Assembly (NCBI RefSeq): GCF_027744825.2
Contig: NC_071339.1
Location: forward strand, 23,933,501-23,997,500
Direction: 5' to 3'
Origin: Synchiropus splendidus
Taxonomy: Eukaryota; Chordata; Actinopteri; Syngnathiformes; Callionymidae
DNA: 64,000 nucleotides
Part shown: piece by piece, positions 1 to 13,272 of the stretch
Layout: every line of letters begins with the position of its first letter
How positions within the stretch are numbered: the stretch's first letter is position 1
Translations under genes and position numbers: made by a program
The notes under the pieces: model-generated
The model's input: only the letters and a program-made list of their open reading frames with translations
Database searches by the model: none
Told to the model about the DNA's origin: nothing

Positions 1-560
1 AGAGCTTAGAAACCATGTGAACAATGTGCAAGAAAATGCAGTTCAAGAAGAGCCCTTCATTGTGATTTTTTTCATAGATGAATTGTACTCGGTCTCCTCA
101 AACTTGCTGATACATCCAACTATGGCAGAGTCGCAAACAAACACTGCAACACACTGGATCTAGGAGAAGGTGGGAGACCAGAGAATTAGTTAAATTACTC
201 AGAGGGTCCCACATGGTTTCTGTCATACAACTTAACTGCAAGTGAGGACAAAATGGGAGAAGGAACGGAATTAGCTTGCAGAACACGCACTCTCAAGCCA
301 GACACCTGAATCTACAACAGCATTCAGGGTTGACTGCAAGAAGCTTGGTTAATACAATATAAGCCTCATACATGAACCCAAAGGGGAGGCCAACCCTCTC
401 TAGCGGCGCATGTAATGGTGAGGGATAGTGAACCAAAAGCTTGGAAACAAATGCAGGCTCAAGATGTTAGCGGAACCTGATTCTACAACAGTGTCCTTGG
501 CCTGTAAGAGACAACCCCCAAAAAGGAGAATTAATTAACCATGTCCTGTCCATCATGAGT
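1..560. other. intergenic, no gene seen
   Basis: The short open frames here have no recognisable domain, signal peptide or splice context. I see no RNA gene and no clear repeat boundary before the DIRS remnant that follows. Confidence 0.4.
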
Positions 561-637
561 CCCGCAAATGAATGTCGCTGGGCCACTAACCTGCTACCAA
601 TACAACACTGTAAAAGAGGTTCAACTGATCTGGTCTC

Positions 638-2225
638 CTAAGGAGTCACTGCCCACTCATCCTGCTGACCTCCTCTGGACAGGCAATCTGCTGATGTGTT
701 GCAAATTCCTGCAATGTGGAGGGCTCTCAATGACACCAGATGCGGGTTCGCCCAAGTCCACACTTTGACAGCTACCTGATAATGCCGGGTGAATCTGACA
801 CTGCCCTGGCGGTTGATGTAGGCCACGGCTGCGGTGGTGTTGGATCTTACCAGAACATGGACTCGACGCAGAGAGGGCGCGAAGTGGGTGAGTTCTGTAA
901 ATTGCTATCACCTCCAGCAGGTTGATGTGAAGGGGAGTGGCCACCTCCCAGATGCCGCTGACGCTCTGCAGCCCACAGGTGCCGCCCCAGCCGGTCACAG
1001 ACGAGTCCGTGGAGACTTGCACCCAAGATGTGACACAGTGGAACTGGTCTTTGGACCCTTTCCAGGTCATTCCAAAACTGAAGGTCTCTCTGGGCTGATT
1101 GGGGGGCACACAAATGCATTCTGGTTTTGAAGGGTGAAGGTGCAGGCCGCCAAACTACTTCTGAACAGCTCGCATGTTGCGCAGACCCAGCCGAAGCACA
1201 GCATGGGCCACTGCCATGTGTCCCAGGAGAGAAATCACAGCGTGAGCAAGGACCCTCATTGGGCCGTCATTCAAAACAAATGATGTCTTCTGTGTGATGG
1301 GGAGAACGTGAGCTGTAAGATCTATGGAGGTCATTCAGTCTCCCACTCTGGACGCACTCCAGGAGTCTCCTGGTAGTCAACATCCAGAACCGTCGTCTGA
1401 TCATCAATTGGTTGAGGAAACTGAGGTCCAGAATAGGTCCCCACTCTCCTGTTTTCTTGGGTCTTTGGCACTAGCTTGATTACTTCCTTTGACAGTAGAG
1501 CGTGGACCTCCTCCATCAGACATGACCGCTGGTTCTCTGAGTTCACCCAGGTCCATGTGATGCCGCGGAACCTGGGAGGTTGACTGTGAAAATGAAGGGC
1601 GTGTCCCTGACCGAGTATCTTCTCAATCCAAATGGGCATGTAAGGACACAGGTCTTTCCAATTCAGAAGATACTCTGTCAAGACAGGCGCCCTGAGCACA
1701 GGAGTGGACCCACCCTCCCTCAGGGTGGGATTGGGCGGGTCCAGGACGAAACGGCTGTCGGTGCTGAGCGCCCACTCCTCTGGGGACTTCAACTGTGGGG
1801 GGCTCTTCAAAAACAGACTCGCTTTTGTCAGCGAAGCTGTCAGAGGAAGTCGGGCCCCCAAACTCTGTGATAGTCCCCAGTGCTGGACATGTGCAGCGTT
1901 GCGGAACCGACCCCCCGGGTGGCCATCGCCTGGGTCATACCGTGCCGACAGACTATTGAATCTGATGGAGTGAGAGAGGTTCTGCAATGGACGAGCCTCC
2001 ATGTTGTTCGCTTGTGCTCTGAGCTTTTCGCCATTCCACTGCACGATGTTGGCTCTGTTAGCGCCGGGTGGGATGGTCACTCCTCCAGGGGCAGGTTGAG
2101 CTCCTGGGGCAAGCGCATCGCGCATGATGGCTGAGGGAGCGCAAATGCTTCCGGAGTTCCGGATTTCATCCAGTTGTGGGAAGACAACATGCGGTCATGC
2201 CTGTATATAGTCTCACCATCCGACC
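638..2225 (-). mobile_element. DIRS-type retrotransposon remnant (gag end, RT start, RNase H)
   Basis: Read on the minus strand, 2125-1331 encodes a gag-like tail followed by the start of a DIRS reverse transcriptase (residues resembling GHALHFHSQPPRFRGITW, then SLLMEEVHALLSKEVIKLVP-like residues). The RT catalytic core is missing. The frame resumes at about 1250-640 as the RT thumb and RNase H region (VSTDSSVTGWGG; further down AYINRQGSVR and NTSADCLSRGG), spread over three frames. DIRS elements are tyrosine-recombinase retrotransposons; no recombinase is visible in this copy. The layout matches the better copies at 6.8-10.7 kb and 38.8-41.4 kb. It is a pseudogenic copy with an internal RT deletion and frameshifts. 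Confidence 0.8.
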
Positions 2226-5200
2226 TGTCAAGCACACACAATTAAACCAATGAGGTTTCAGATGAAACAAGCTACACCACGTAGTCAATAAAAACATTCA
2301 CCCACTGAAACAGCTTTCCCACCCCTGAACTAGAAGGATACCTGACAATCTATTCTCACAATGTATGGAACTTTGCCATCAGTTTTCTAGCCATCACATC
2401 ATTCTTGAAGTGATCATCAGATCACAGAGGAAAGCTACTGAAATAGTATCAAAATGGTTCTACGAGTTTCATTTTTAGGAGAGACTGAAGCCGTCGGCAG
2501 GAAACAGCCGATGGAGTCATTGAGGTGAAGACAGGCGAGTGTTTTTAGATGTGGTTGGGTTGCAGGAGGACTTATCGTGCTGCTGGAAATTGAAATGTTT
2601 GAAGGGGAAATGAACATGAGTACAATAAATGGCTCAGATAGTCAGGATGAACGCACCAATGAGTAAAACTTTCTACTCTGTTTCCACCAAATCTTCCCCC
2701 TTCATTCTCGCTCTTTTCATCTCTGAGTTCTCCTCGTGTCTGTTGCCATTATCTCTCCTCTTTGTCCTCCCTTCTTGTTGACATTCCCCTCTTCATCTCA
2801 TTCTTTCTGTGTTTCTGCACGTGCTTACTGTCATTAATGAGCTACCTGGCACAAACCCATCTGCTGAATCAGCAGACGTTTGAGTCTGAATCCGTTTCAC
2901 TCTGCACGTCGTAATCAAAAGTGTTGCTGTTCTCATCAAAAATCAGAGACACAGAATGGAGACATTGGGTCTCCTCTAGGTTTAGTGTCAACCCAGTGGC
3001 TACGGAGCAGCTGCAGAAACCCAAAATGTAATAGACGTCCTTTAAACTTGAGCTCTACAACGCGTCTCAGATGAATGACTCCGAACATGGTAGTTGTCTT
3101 CATGAGGACGGTATTTGCATTCTGGATCTGTTTTTGCTGTTATTATTTGGTATCACTTCAACCATTTCAACATTCATCAAACTGTTAAGTTTCTCTTGTC
3201 ACGTGCATTTTTGTCATTCATTTTAAACTGGAAAGCTGTTCCTGGTCGAGAACCCTCATCCACTGAAACACAGCTAAGTGAGCAAAAATTAGTCAGTCAG
3301 CCAACTGCCTACCATGTTGTGATGCCATTGGGGGATTAAATGTTTATTTATTTCCATCTGTTTAAATGAGTGCTTTATTGATTGTATCTTTCTTTTGAAA
3401 TGTTCCTCCTTTTCAGTCAACTTTTTGTCAATATTTTGTTTGGACTTTCCTCACCTGCATCATCATCCCGATCCTGGGGTCAAAACAATCCAATAAGACC
3501 CTCAAAAATATTTGGTCAATCCGCCTCCCATCCTCCATCTTTGTTCATGTATATAATCTTCTTTTTTTCTTCTTATTTGTTTTCTTATTCCTTTTTCTCA
3601 GACTTTTTTTTTATCAAATAAAATGAATTTTCTGCATAAATATCAGATTTTCTGGATTATCATTTGCAGGATTTTCTTTGTTTACATAGTTTCACTGACT
3701 GCAACTTGCTCTCACTTATAATAAAATATTTTATTTCCCTTGTTTTCACGTTATTTCACAGTAAACGACGTGACCAAGGACCAAGCATTAGATCATGTTT
3801 GTGAACCACCCCCATAATCTTCATGCTGACCATGAATCGATCCAAATAACACAGATTAAGTTGGATTCACTTTACTTCGTAGGAAGCATTTTCACTGTGC
3901 CAATTGCTGGTGTGCCACATCATACAATGTGATGTCATAACCAAAACATTCATGACTAAGGAAATGAAATGAGATCACACTGAAGTTTAAGGAAAAAAAC
4001 ACTTTGGAATAGAAGAACAAAAAAATGTCTATTAGCAGCAAAGAGTTTGCTCCTCACTGGAGCTCTTCCATCCCAGGGGGCTTATTCTGGTGTCAAATAC
4101 TGAAGTGTAATTCATTAAGATGAATTAACTATGAAACCTCTAATAAATTATATTGATCATTTTAATGAAGTCACACCCCAAAGTGAAAAAAGTCTTTTGT
4201 TGAAAGTGTATAATAAATTTATCAATGAGACTGCGGAGAACAGACTTTTGTCGAGCCGCCGAAACCCTCAAAAACATAGACATTAGTGTGAAAAGTTAAT
4301 TTGAAATTTAAACGTTGACATCCTGTGACAACAATCGTATATTTTAATCTTTGAAAACTAAATCAACACGGATTAAAAACATGATGCCCTTCTAAATTTT
4401 ATTTTTGGCTTTAAAAGTACTTTCCACTGTCAATTGCAAATACGTCTGCCTTAATGGTCGCTGCAGGAATATTTTGAAAGCCAGAGTCTGAAAGGCAACG
4501 CAGTGAGACAAAGAGAGAAAAATCGTCAAGTTTGCTTCATGGCATTTGTCTTCTGTGAGAACAAATGAAAAGGAAAGAGATTAATCATTCTGCGGGTGTT
4601 AGCCTGCAGTGAGGCGTGAGAGAGACGGTCGAGGACGGGAGGAGGAGGAAGAGGATGCAGTCCCACACAGATGATATTCCTGAAGTCACGCAGAGAAGAA
4701 TTGGACAGCAGGAGGGGCCGGCTGAGCTGTTTGACTCTCTGTCACTAGTTGGCCAGAGGTTCAAATGTCTATTGTGGAAACATTTACCTTCCAAAAACAA
4801 CGCCTCACATTGGCTGGATGTTTACACCAAGATGAAGCAGTTCTCTGTCAGAGAGTTTCCTGAAGCGGATCTTTGCTGCCTCAGTTGTCTCAGTCAGCTG
4901 GCCATATGGTTGAGTTATGAATGCGAATATTGGTGCCCTTACAACATTTCTATTAAAATAAAAATAGTTTGTTTTAATGACTGATGGAGAGTTGTTGCTA
5001 TGTTTTTAGGTCAAATGTTTAGGCACTTCATTAATTATGAATATGTTTTTTTTTTTCAATTGAATTGTTTTTATAGAATATTGTGCAACAGCTGTTGTAG
5101 AATAATTTGACAATTGTCATTAGGGTCACGTGCAGCGGTTAGTTAAATCATAACTTGTTTCTCACTACCAATGGAATGTTCAACAGATATCCACCCACTC

Positions 5201-6277
5201 TGTATTCCAAATACACCAGAGATGGCTACCTTGTGGTGAAGACAGGAATGCCTGTTTTGTCTGGCGCTCCCAGAAGGTCTTGTCTCTGGCATGCACCTGT
5301 GTGACAAAGTGTATCTGGTATGAGGAATGCCCTTGATCCAGCCTCTATTTAATGTGTTTTTACTTTGATCAATTTGATTCTGACCGATTCTGAATGATGC
5401 TATGCGATGCTGAGCGATGAGACGATTTTATGCTGATGTGGAATAAACCGAAGCACTGCACCCCACGGGTTCCTTCTGCCCCTGACTCGATGCCCTGAGA
5501 AGTGTATAATCAGCTGGCCGGGCTACACAGACACACTGAAAAGTATCAATTACAGACATGGATATGGCACCGCAGTAAGAGCTGCTTATTGCAGGTTACC
5601 AAATATTCAACAACAACTACTAAAAACAAAACATACCTGTCCATCCTCACTTGAGCAAAAGGTTTAGTAAAACTATCGGCCACCATTTCATGTGTAGGAC
5701 AATGAAGACAATGACAATGGACCGTGTGACCATGGCCCAGAAAATCATTTTAGCCGAGTCTGTGGCACAATAACCAACATTTACATAACTGTTTGTCCTC
5801 ATATACCTCAAAATGCTTAAATTCATACACAAGCCTAAACAGTACAGTATACAACCGTGTGTAGCAGTAAACACTGTTGTGAGGGGCCGTCAAGCCCAAA
5901 GAAAGGAGATGGCAAGAAAGAAAAATGCTGACATGATGAGAATACTACGTGGGGAAAAATAAACAAGTGTGGATATAACAGTGTAATTAAGAATTGCATG
6001 ATAAAAAGTATACCCAAAAAGATTGGTTCATAGTGGCTTATTTAATTTAAAACCCATTCCATATAGAGTCTCAAAGTGTCTCATACTATCTTGAATTCTG
6101 ATGTATTTCGGGGACAAGAAATACTCTTGTACTGAATACGAAAAAATGTAAAAGATTGTCAGAAACATTTCGATATGGTCAGTTTTATACTTCTACGAAG
6201 GCTCCAGTAGGGCCACATAACTCCAGCCGATGGTCCACATTTAGCCCGGGGGCCGCACTTTTCCAGTTGATCTAAAC
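2226..6277. other. gene-free stretch
   Basis: No convincing exon was found. The longest frame (4616-4984, plus) has no domain, is followed by AT-rich DNA and was not accepted. Around 5200-5500 there is an LTR-like tail (AATAAA followed by a GC-richer segment), but no paired terminus could be found, so it is not called. Confidence 0.4.
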
Positions 6278-6806
6278 CAGGGGTTCTGAAACTTTTTGAT
6301 CTCGGGGCCCAGCTTTCCCAAAACAAATGGGCCCGGGGCCCATTCAATAGAACAGATTGATTCCTCTTGATTTCCTTTGTGAACAATAACCATATTTAAT
6401 GTACTTAGACGTAAACAAACCAAAACCTTGTGAAATCATGTGAAACCATGTGATCATCCATTCAGCAGCAGACCCAGGTGCAAGTCATATTCATCAAATT
6501 TACTAAAGAAAAAAAAATAAAAATTAAATACACTTGATGCAAACTGAATAAAATTCTGAGTAAAATACATATAATACAACCAGGTCTAAATCATAAATCA
6601 TAAAATAAAAATAATATATTTCATACAAACTCCATAGAAGATATAAGTATAGTGTAAATGAAAGTATCGCCATAAAACGTTCTAATTAATTTTCACTTTC
6701 GTTATCATTTTTCTTTTCAAGAACTTCTCCATAGTTGGTAACTATCACAGATTTGCAGCTGTCAAGTCAATTTAGTGACTCACTACTGACACCATACGTC
6801 GCTCAT
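6278..6806 (+). mobile_element. hAT-like non-autonomous element, left part
   Basis: It starts with CAGGGGTTCTGAAAC followed by a GGGCCC-rich segment, as the copy at 36163 does. From 6700 to 6806 it matches the copies at 26752 and 52690 (shared words TTCTCCAT, AACTATCACAGATTTG, GACACCATACGT). Terminal CAG(T/G)G and the matching right end at 10745-10816 suggest a hAT-type element with no transposase. The element is split by the DIRS insertion that follows. Confidence 0.6.
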
Positions 6807-6859
6807 GTACTGAAACTTGCTTAGCCCTCTGACCGGGCTTCGCTATTGGTATACCTCTG

Positions 6860-7840
6860 TTTAGCCAGTGAGTAAAAAGAACCAACATGCTGCCCAATCC
6901 GCCAGCAGACGGCTCCGCAGAGGGTGCAGAATCATCAAAATTGACACCACTTGTTTGTGCCGTTGTGGTGCTTCCATTATGGTTGCGGATCTCCATGATC
7001 AATGCTTCCTGTGCCTGGGAGCTCAACACGTCATGAGATCCTGCGCAGCCTGCAACTGTCTGCCTGGGGCCGTACCGACTGATCTTGGTTAGTCTGACCC
7101 AGAGGACCACAGCGATGAGGTGATAGACATGGAGGAGACAGACCCTTTGGAAACAACGCATCAGTTCCCGGTGAGCATTCTGCCTTCTGTGTTTGCCAGC
7201 GCCGTTGAGCTTATGGTCGTGGAGTTGCCTGCACCTGAGTCCTGCAGGCCGACCTCCTTTACCGCTGGATTGACTATGGGGCACCTGCTCGACGCAAAAA
7301 AGCTATGTTTCGTCCACGTTTGCCCCAAGCTATCTGACATGTGGGCAATGGGTGATCAGGACGTGGCGGCTCCCCACAAGTGGTCTCCCCCAGTGAAGCG
7401 TTACATTCAGTATACTATGAGTGGAAGGCATCTCGCCAAAGAGCGAGGGAGCAAGAGCACCCCCCACGTCTGATGTAATGAGGGCCACATTAATGCCAGG
7501 GGTGCAGCCAAAACTGGAATGGGACGGAAGTCTTCGGCCGGTCTGTTTAACAGAGCTTTCATGGGCGGCACACAGGTCAGAGCGTTCTCCAGCAATATGC
7601 CGTTCCTGTGTGGATCTCTGGACCGGCTGATGATAGACAAAACTTGCCTGACGGCGGAAGAGGTGTCTCTGGTTCAAAACACCCCTAATGTGTGTCTTAC
7701 AATGGCCAAAGCATTGACTCTGGGAGCCAGAGTGCAGTGTGCAGCACAGGTGGGTCACCGTCATCTATGGCTGTCCCACTCTTCCATATCTGACAGAGAT
7801 AAGAAGACCATCCTCAAACTCTGTTGACCGATTCCCTTTT
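6860..7840 (+). pseudogene. DIRS gag-like ORF, broken
   Basis: About 6940-7070 encodes a Cys-rich segment (LCRCGASI, then DLHDQCFLCLGAQHV and CAACNCLP) of the zinc-binding type seen near the start of DIRS gag proteins. Further down, 7519-7826 encodes the conserved gag tail (MPFLCGSLDRLMIDKTCLTA...GHRHLWLSHSSISDRDKK), which resembles the same part of the copy at 39963-40799. Frame changes are needed between these pieces. It would encode the structural protein of the retrotransposon particle. Confidence 0.6.
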
Positions 7841-8099
7841 CGGACCGGAACTCAAATTCGCGGCCCGCCAAGAGACCTTTGATAAGGTCGGCAAAGGCCA
7901 GGCAGGATAAGACGTTCACAGATGTACGCGTCACCCAGACAGCATTTGGAGAACGGACCGAAGATGTCAGGACCGTGGTCCATCAACGCTGGCAGGACCA
8001 GGGCCAGGAGCCGAGAGGGCAGGCCAAGCAGAGATGGAGGGGACGCCAGCAGAGCGGCCAGGCCCAGAGAGGTTCCTGAGGACTCGGCCGTGGCGCTGA

Positions 8100-9300
8100 A
8101 AAGACGGATGTTTTTCGCTAATATGGGAGGAATGGTGCCTGGCTTTATCCAGATGGATAAAACAAATACTAAAGGTGGGTTACGCACTCCAGTTCAAATG
8201 TCAAGCCCTACAGCTCAAGGGGGTTTTAAGGACCGAACTGGAGAATTCTGTAAAGATCACCTGTCTCCAGGAAGAGGTTTGTACGCTGCTCAGAAAAGGA
8301 GTAATAGAACCAGTCACCCGACAGAATCAGATGACAGGTTTTTACTCTCATTACTTCCTGGTCCCCAAGAAGTCAGGCGGCTGGAGACCGATTTTGGATC
8401 TCAGCGACCTCAACGACTTTATTGTGCAGTGCCCTTTCAGAGTGTTAACAATAAAGAATCTTCGACAGTGCGTATGTCAGGGAGACTCGATGACTTCCAT
8501 CGATCTGTTGGATGCTTATTTTCACGTGCCAATCTGGCCCAGTCACAGGAAATATCTCTGGTTTGCCCACCAAAATCAGGTGTTTGAGTACCGGAGACTT
8601 CGTTTTGGTTACTTGCTCGCTCAGAACCTTCACAAAAATTATAGAGCCAGCCTTGGAACGTCTCAGTGCCCTGGGTGAATTTTATCATACTTGTGTGATT
8701 GGCTAATCCTCGCCAGATCTCAGGAGGAGTCACTGGCTCACTCCAGAATGGTGTTGGAGCATATAAGTCAGCTCGGGTTTGCTGTGAACCTGGAGAAGAG
8801 CTCGCTGAAGCTAGCCCAGTCGATGCCGTATTTAGGAGTGCAGGAGATTCTGTCCACCTCGCCAGGTGTGGTTCCAGCTCTGTGGAGAATGAGGCTCCTG
8901 GGTTTGATGGCGCCAGCCCACACCGTGGTCCAACTGGGTCTCGTGAATATGATGGAGCTGCGGAGGTGGTTCAGCTGACTTGAGCTTCACCCTGTTAAAG
9001 ACCAAAGGTGCCAGGTAAAAGTGCCAACACAACCGTTAAGAAACAGCAAACCTGCTTCGCACCGTAGCGTATGTCAACCGCCAAGGCGGGGTGAGGTCCC
9101 AAGCTCTGCACAAGCTGGTCAAAATAATTTGTAACGGCTAGCTTCCCTGACGGCGATTCATGTGCCCAGCCTACTCAATGTGGCCGCGGACAGGTTGTCC
9201 CATCGACCCCTCCCAGACAAGTGGGGTTTGTCCCAGAACATAGTGAAATTGATATGGAAGAGGTTCGGCCACCCGGTGGCTGACCTATTTGCAAGCAGAA
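8100..9300 (+). pseudogene. DIRS reverse transcriptase / RNase H, broken
   Basis: The frame 8175-8678 gives a clear RT: GYALQF, LLRKGVIEPV, FYSHYFLVPKKSGGWRPILDLSDLNDF, and SIDLLDAYFHVPI holding the first catalytic Asp. The FGYLLAQ segment then leads into a frameshift, and the second catalytic motif has lost its usual acidic pair at about 8690-8710. RNase H residues appear at 9060-9280 (AYVNRQGGVRSQ, then NVAADRLSHRPLPD and FASRKN). It resembles the RT at 38815-39807 on the other strand. Confidence 0.75.
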
Positions 9301-9399
9301 AGAACTTAAAGTGTCCCCTCTGGTTTTCTCTCCACATAACAGACAACTCACCACTGAATGCCCTGGCTCATGCAAAGTGGCCAGAGGGTCTCCTCTACG

Positions 9400-10080
9400 C
9401 CTTCCTGCTCCTTGCCTCCTGCTGGTGATGAGGAGAGTCCGCCGTCAGAGGACGCTTTTGACTGATTTGTGTTTATGTAGTAGCCATGTCCTCACTACAC
9501 CAAGGTGTGGATGGCCGCCCAGTAGTCGAACGCACACTGGTGAGTCGGTTCGTTTGGGCAGGACAAAGGATCAGACCCCCCACAAGGCCCATCTGTCCTT
9601 ATTGGGACCGCTGGTGTTCAGAGCCCTCGCCAAGGTGCCCTTCAAGCCACTTGACCAGGCCCCTGTAGAATTGGTGGCTTACAAGTCTGCACTTGGCTTA
9701 CTGGCCCTGGCTTCCACCAAGACAGTAGCGAAACTATGAGCATTGTGCTATGTGTGACCTATGTGCTTGGGGGAGGACAAAGGGAGCAAGCTGTCCTGTC
9801 CTGGTGGCTTAGACTGTCCATCACAAAAGCCTTTGAGGTAGCTAGTAAGGAGGCCCCAGACTCCCTGAGGGCTCACTCCACAAGGGGCCTGGCTCCATCA
9901 GTAGCAGCCTTCAGTGGAGTGTCGGTCGCAGGCGGCCTCTTGGGCCTCCGTTTCTATGTTTGCAGATTCTTATTTGTCAAATGTGGCTGCATTTTCACTG
10001 CCTCATATTGTTTTGTCTACAGGTATTACCAGTCACGAGGACCAGTAGATGGAACTGTCATACGGGAGCCAGGCTGGTGA
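9400..10080 (+). pseudogene. DIRS tyrosine recombinase remnant
   Basis: At 9736-9930 the translation shows a stretch like the tyrosine-recombinase core box 2 of DIRS elements (LSITKAFEVASKEAPDSLRAHSTRGLAPSVAAF; the RAHSTR motif is typical). In live DIRS elements this enzyme integrates the circular cDNA and replaces the DDE integrase. The upstream part and the final Tyr are not intact, with frameshifts in between. Confidence 0.55.
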
Positions 10081-10744
10081 TCTGGCTCCCTATTCTGGCG
10101 GAGGTGGTGCAGCGCTATTCCCAGATTAATTTTATATTGCTCATGCAATAAAACGCATCCCTATCTGCAGTACACCTTCATGAGTAAAGTGTGTCTCTGC
10201 TGACAATATTTTCTCCCACCCAGGTATGAGAGGCTATTGGTGCCCATCGTCCATTTCCATGCTGGTGACGTGCACCACTCTGACCCCATAGCAACACATT
10301 CTCCTGAGTAAGCAGCAGTGCAGTGTTGCACCTGATTTTGATGATGAGGGGGCCCCAGGAGGGGGCCTAGACCTCGGTATGGAGGGCTGTTAATGCCTCT
10401 TTCTATATACCGAGCCGTCAGTTCGGTGCACAACCTTGGGGCAAGGTGGGTGCCACAAGAAGTCTAGTAGGCTGGAGACTCTGTGATTGGAGATATCGGC
10501 AGACCTCTGGGCACGCCTCTCATTGAACAGAGACAGGTCACCGGTGGCACCACCTAGTTTGGTGACCTCTCTCTTGCGCACTGGTGCACTGTGGTGCCCA
10601 CCACTAAAGGTCAGGCTACAGTATTTCTGACATGGGGTCTGGATGCTGAAGTACTGACCTGTTTCGCACTCGCTGGTGCCCCCTGGCATCTGTTTGCAAG
10701 GGCTAAGCACGCTGACATCGAACAGGTGTTAGTTCAGTAACACT

Positions 10745-10816
10745 GCTTTTTAGCGGCCCTCAAGGAGGAGCTCGCGGCCCAACCAAGGGCCCCGGCCCTA
10801 TGGTTAAGAATCACTG
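10745..10816 (+). mobile_element. hAT-like non-autonomous element, right end
   Basis: AGCGGCCCTC and GGCCCTATGGTTAAGAATCACTG continue the element interrupted after 6806, as the uninterrupted copy ending at 52891 shows. The inverted end GGTTAAGAATCACTG pairs with the left-end CAGGGGTTCT type terminus. Confidence 0.6.
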
Positions 10817-13040
10817 CTCAACACTGTATTCTGCTGTGAGCTGCATCAAAACACCAACAGAGGTTGTAACAGCAGGAGCTCTCATAATAATCGAATGTAA
10901 TCAAACCAATTGACTATGACATTTTGCCTCAAATCTGGCCCTGTCAGTCGTTCCCACAGGATTTTCTTGAATTACATAACAATTACATCCTCAGGCAAGG
11001 CATTCCCTCTGCGCGATGCCACTGACCCACTCTTCATCTGGCAACTCCAGAATATGGCTCTGGGGCTTTGGTCCAACTCATTGAATCTCCCAATGTCAGC
11101 GATGATGTGTATTGTTGCTCCTGAGCTGCAGCTATCACAGTAAGAGCTCGTACTTTTTCAGCCAAATAGAGGCAAAGGGACAAAAGTTTTTTTTGGGTGG
11201 CCTGCATGCCATCATTTTTTGTGATGCAATGGCCACACCCCAAATTGGCCACACTGGGTCAGTTAGGGAAAGAAAGATTACGCTGATGTTTTTTAGATGT
11301 GATTTCTTTTGTTACTTTTTCATTTTCTTTTAAATTTTCATATTTTTAAGAAAATATGAGTGATCATATGAAATGAAATTTCAAAATTTTACTATACTCA
11401 AATGTCTGACACACATTTTCTACTTGAAAATAATTTTTAAAAATGTGATTTTTTTTTCTGGCAGTCCAATGTTGCTTCCTAAAATTATTTTATTAGCACA
11501 TTAATTGAATTGAATATAACTTGAAAAATGCCACACATTGAGGAATATTAAAATGGTTGATAAGTGTCAAATATAAATGTATTTGAAAGGCACCTCTATT
11601 TCTCCTGGACGAGATAAAGAGCCACCAATCGTTGCGATAGAGTGCAGGAACTGAAATCAAATCAGTATAAAAGGTGCTATGTGATTATTGGAAACTGGAA
11701 AATGAAATGGTGATCAGCCAAAAGAAAAAAAGATTCAAGCTCTCCTTTTTCAGTTAGGTGTCAGCGACAGCAGAGGAAAGAAAAGAGGAGAGTGGAAAGG
11801 AAACGCAGTTGGGAATAGATTGTGGGTAAGGTAAGCGAGTGTGGAGCAGAAGAGGGGAGAGTCTTCCACTCAAATTCCACTTTTGCTCCGCTCATCTTTC
11901 TGCATAATAGAACTGTCAGATCACAGCACCGCTGAACGACACTTACTCGCACTCACTTCTGGTCTATTTGTCACTTATTATTTTCTCAATTTTGTTTTCA
12001 TTTTATTTTCTCTGCTCTTAAAACATCTTCTCTTCTGAGTACCTAGGATTTTAACTTGGCTCTCAGACAGAAGCCTCTGGTCAGATGAAGACTACACTAA
12101 AAGCAAAATATGTAAGCTGAAAGTGGAAATTGATTAACTTAATTTACATTTGAAACTGCATATCCACTTAGTGCCACTCAAATCATTTAGCCATAACATT
12201 ATGACCATCAACGTACCGTCTGTGACCTGAATTGAGAGTTTGTAATCAAAAACTGTGATATAGCTGGACTTTTTTGGGTTTGACTTTGTTACCATATAAA
12301 TAATGGTGAAAACGATATTGATATTAAAACAGTTACATATCAGAGGTAAACAAATATGCCCAGAGTTAATCACACAACGGGAAGAAATACGATTTCTATA
12401 GTTGTTTTTTTTTTTGTAAGATTTCTTTAAACATTACCCTGCAATGCCAGTACCAGTAATGATCAAAAGAACAGTCTAGAAAACCACACACGTCCTTAAA
12501 AAAAGGTTGGATACAGTTTCATGAATACAAACCATGTTCTTTAATAAATTAATTAATAATTAATTCTGTTTAACATTAATAGGTGACTTATATCGCCTTC
12601 TCATTTCAGAGTTGAAGGGTTTGCTCCGTCTTCCTGCATTAGACTTCCAGCTCCAACTCTGTCCACTTTTCACCGTACCTGGCGAGACGAGAGCAATTAC
12701 AGCCCAAAAAACCTCGTCTCCTCCAGTCTCGGGCATGCACTTCTGCGTCTGATCTCTGAGAACCGAGCGTACTCCAACTCAAGGAACCTCCTCATAAGTA
12801 GAGACATTTTGTCACATTTTGTTTAGAAAATTGGCACACACTACTCCTCATTCAGCTCCAGAGCAGGTCAGAATCGATGTGTCACTCCAACTTTTTACAA
12901 AGACTGCATTTCTTTCAGAGAGATGTCTGAGCTCGTTTGAAAGGCAAATGAAGTGGAGGTCATGCTTCACGTTGTAGCTTCTCATCTGGAAATGTGTTGA
13001 TGATCAGAGCCGACCCTTCTCATCCTGGACATGGACTGTT
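10817..13040. other. gene-free, AT-rich stretch
   Basis: No exon, RNA gene or bounded repeat could be supported. Open frames here are short and lack domain signatures. Confidence 0.4.
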
Positions 13041-13049
13041 TGTTCCTCT

Positions 13050-13272
13050 TCCCTCTGGCAGGAGGGACCAGAACCTCCTGTCACAGGAACAGCTTCTTCC
13101 CCTCGACCATCAGACTGTTGAATTCGCCTTGTTGTTATTTGATTTTATTTGATTTTATTTGATTTTATTTTATTGTTTGTCATCACTTTATTCCAAAACA
13201 CTTTCCTAGTTGGTGGGCTCCCCACTGACCATGGCAACAAATTTGATTCTGATTCTGATTCTGATTCTGAAA
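13050..13272 (+). mobile_element. L2-type LINE 3' end with ATTCTG tail
   Basis: The sequence reads as the last ORF2 codons and 3' UTR of a fish L2-type LINE: GGAGGGACCAGAACCTCCTG, TTCTTCCCCTCGACCATCAG, then a GATTTTATTT repeat, a GGCAACAAATTTGATTCTG junction and a tandem GATTCT tail. The same junction and tail recur at 14950-15000. Confidence 0.6.

Larger units (their letters stand above)
6807..10744 (+). mobile_element. DIRS-type retrotransposon, decayed, inserted in hAT-like element
   Basis: The order along the plus strand is gag (about 6860-7830), RT (8100-9000), RNase H (9040-9300), then a degraded tyrosine recombinase (to about 10080). It sits exactly between the two halves of the hAT-like element, and that comparison gives its limits. 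The end sequence TAGCCCTC...TTCGCTATTGGT near 6820 resembles the DIRS terminus at 36390, which supports the left limit. Several stops and frameshifts interrupt every reading frame, so the copy is dead. Confidence 0.75.

Noticed and set aside
4616..4984. 122-codon open frame on plus
   Set aside because: No domain, no splice context, low-complexity start and AT-rich end; likely chance.
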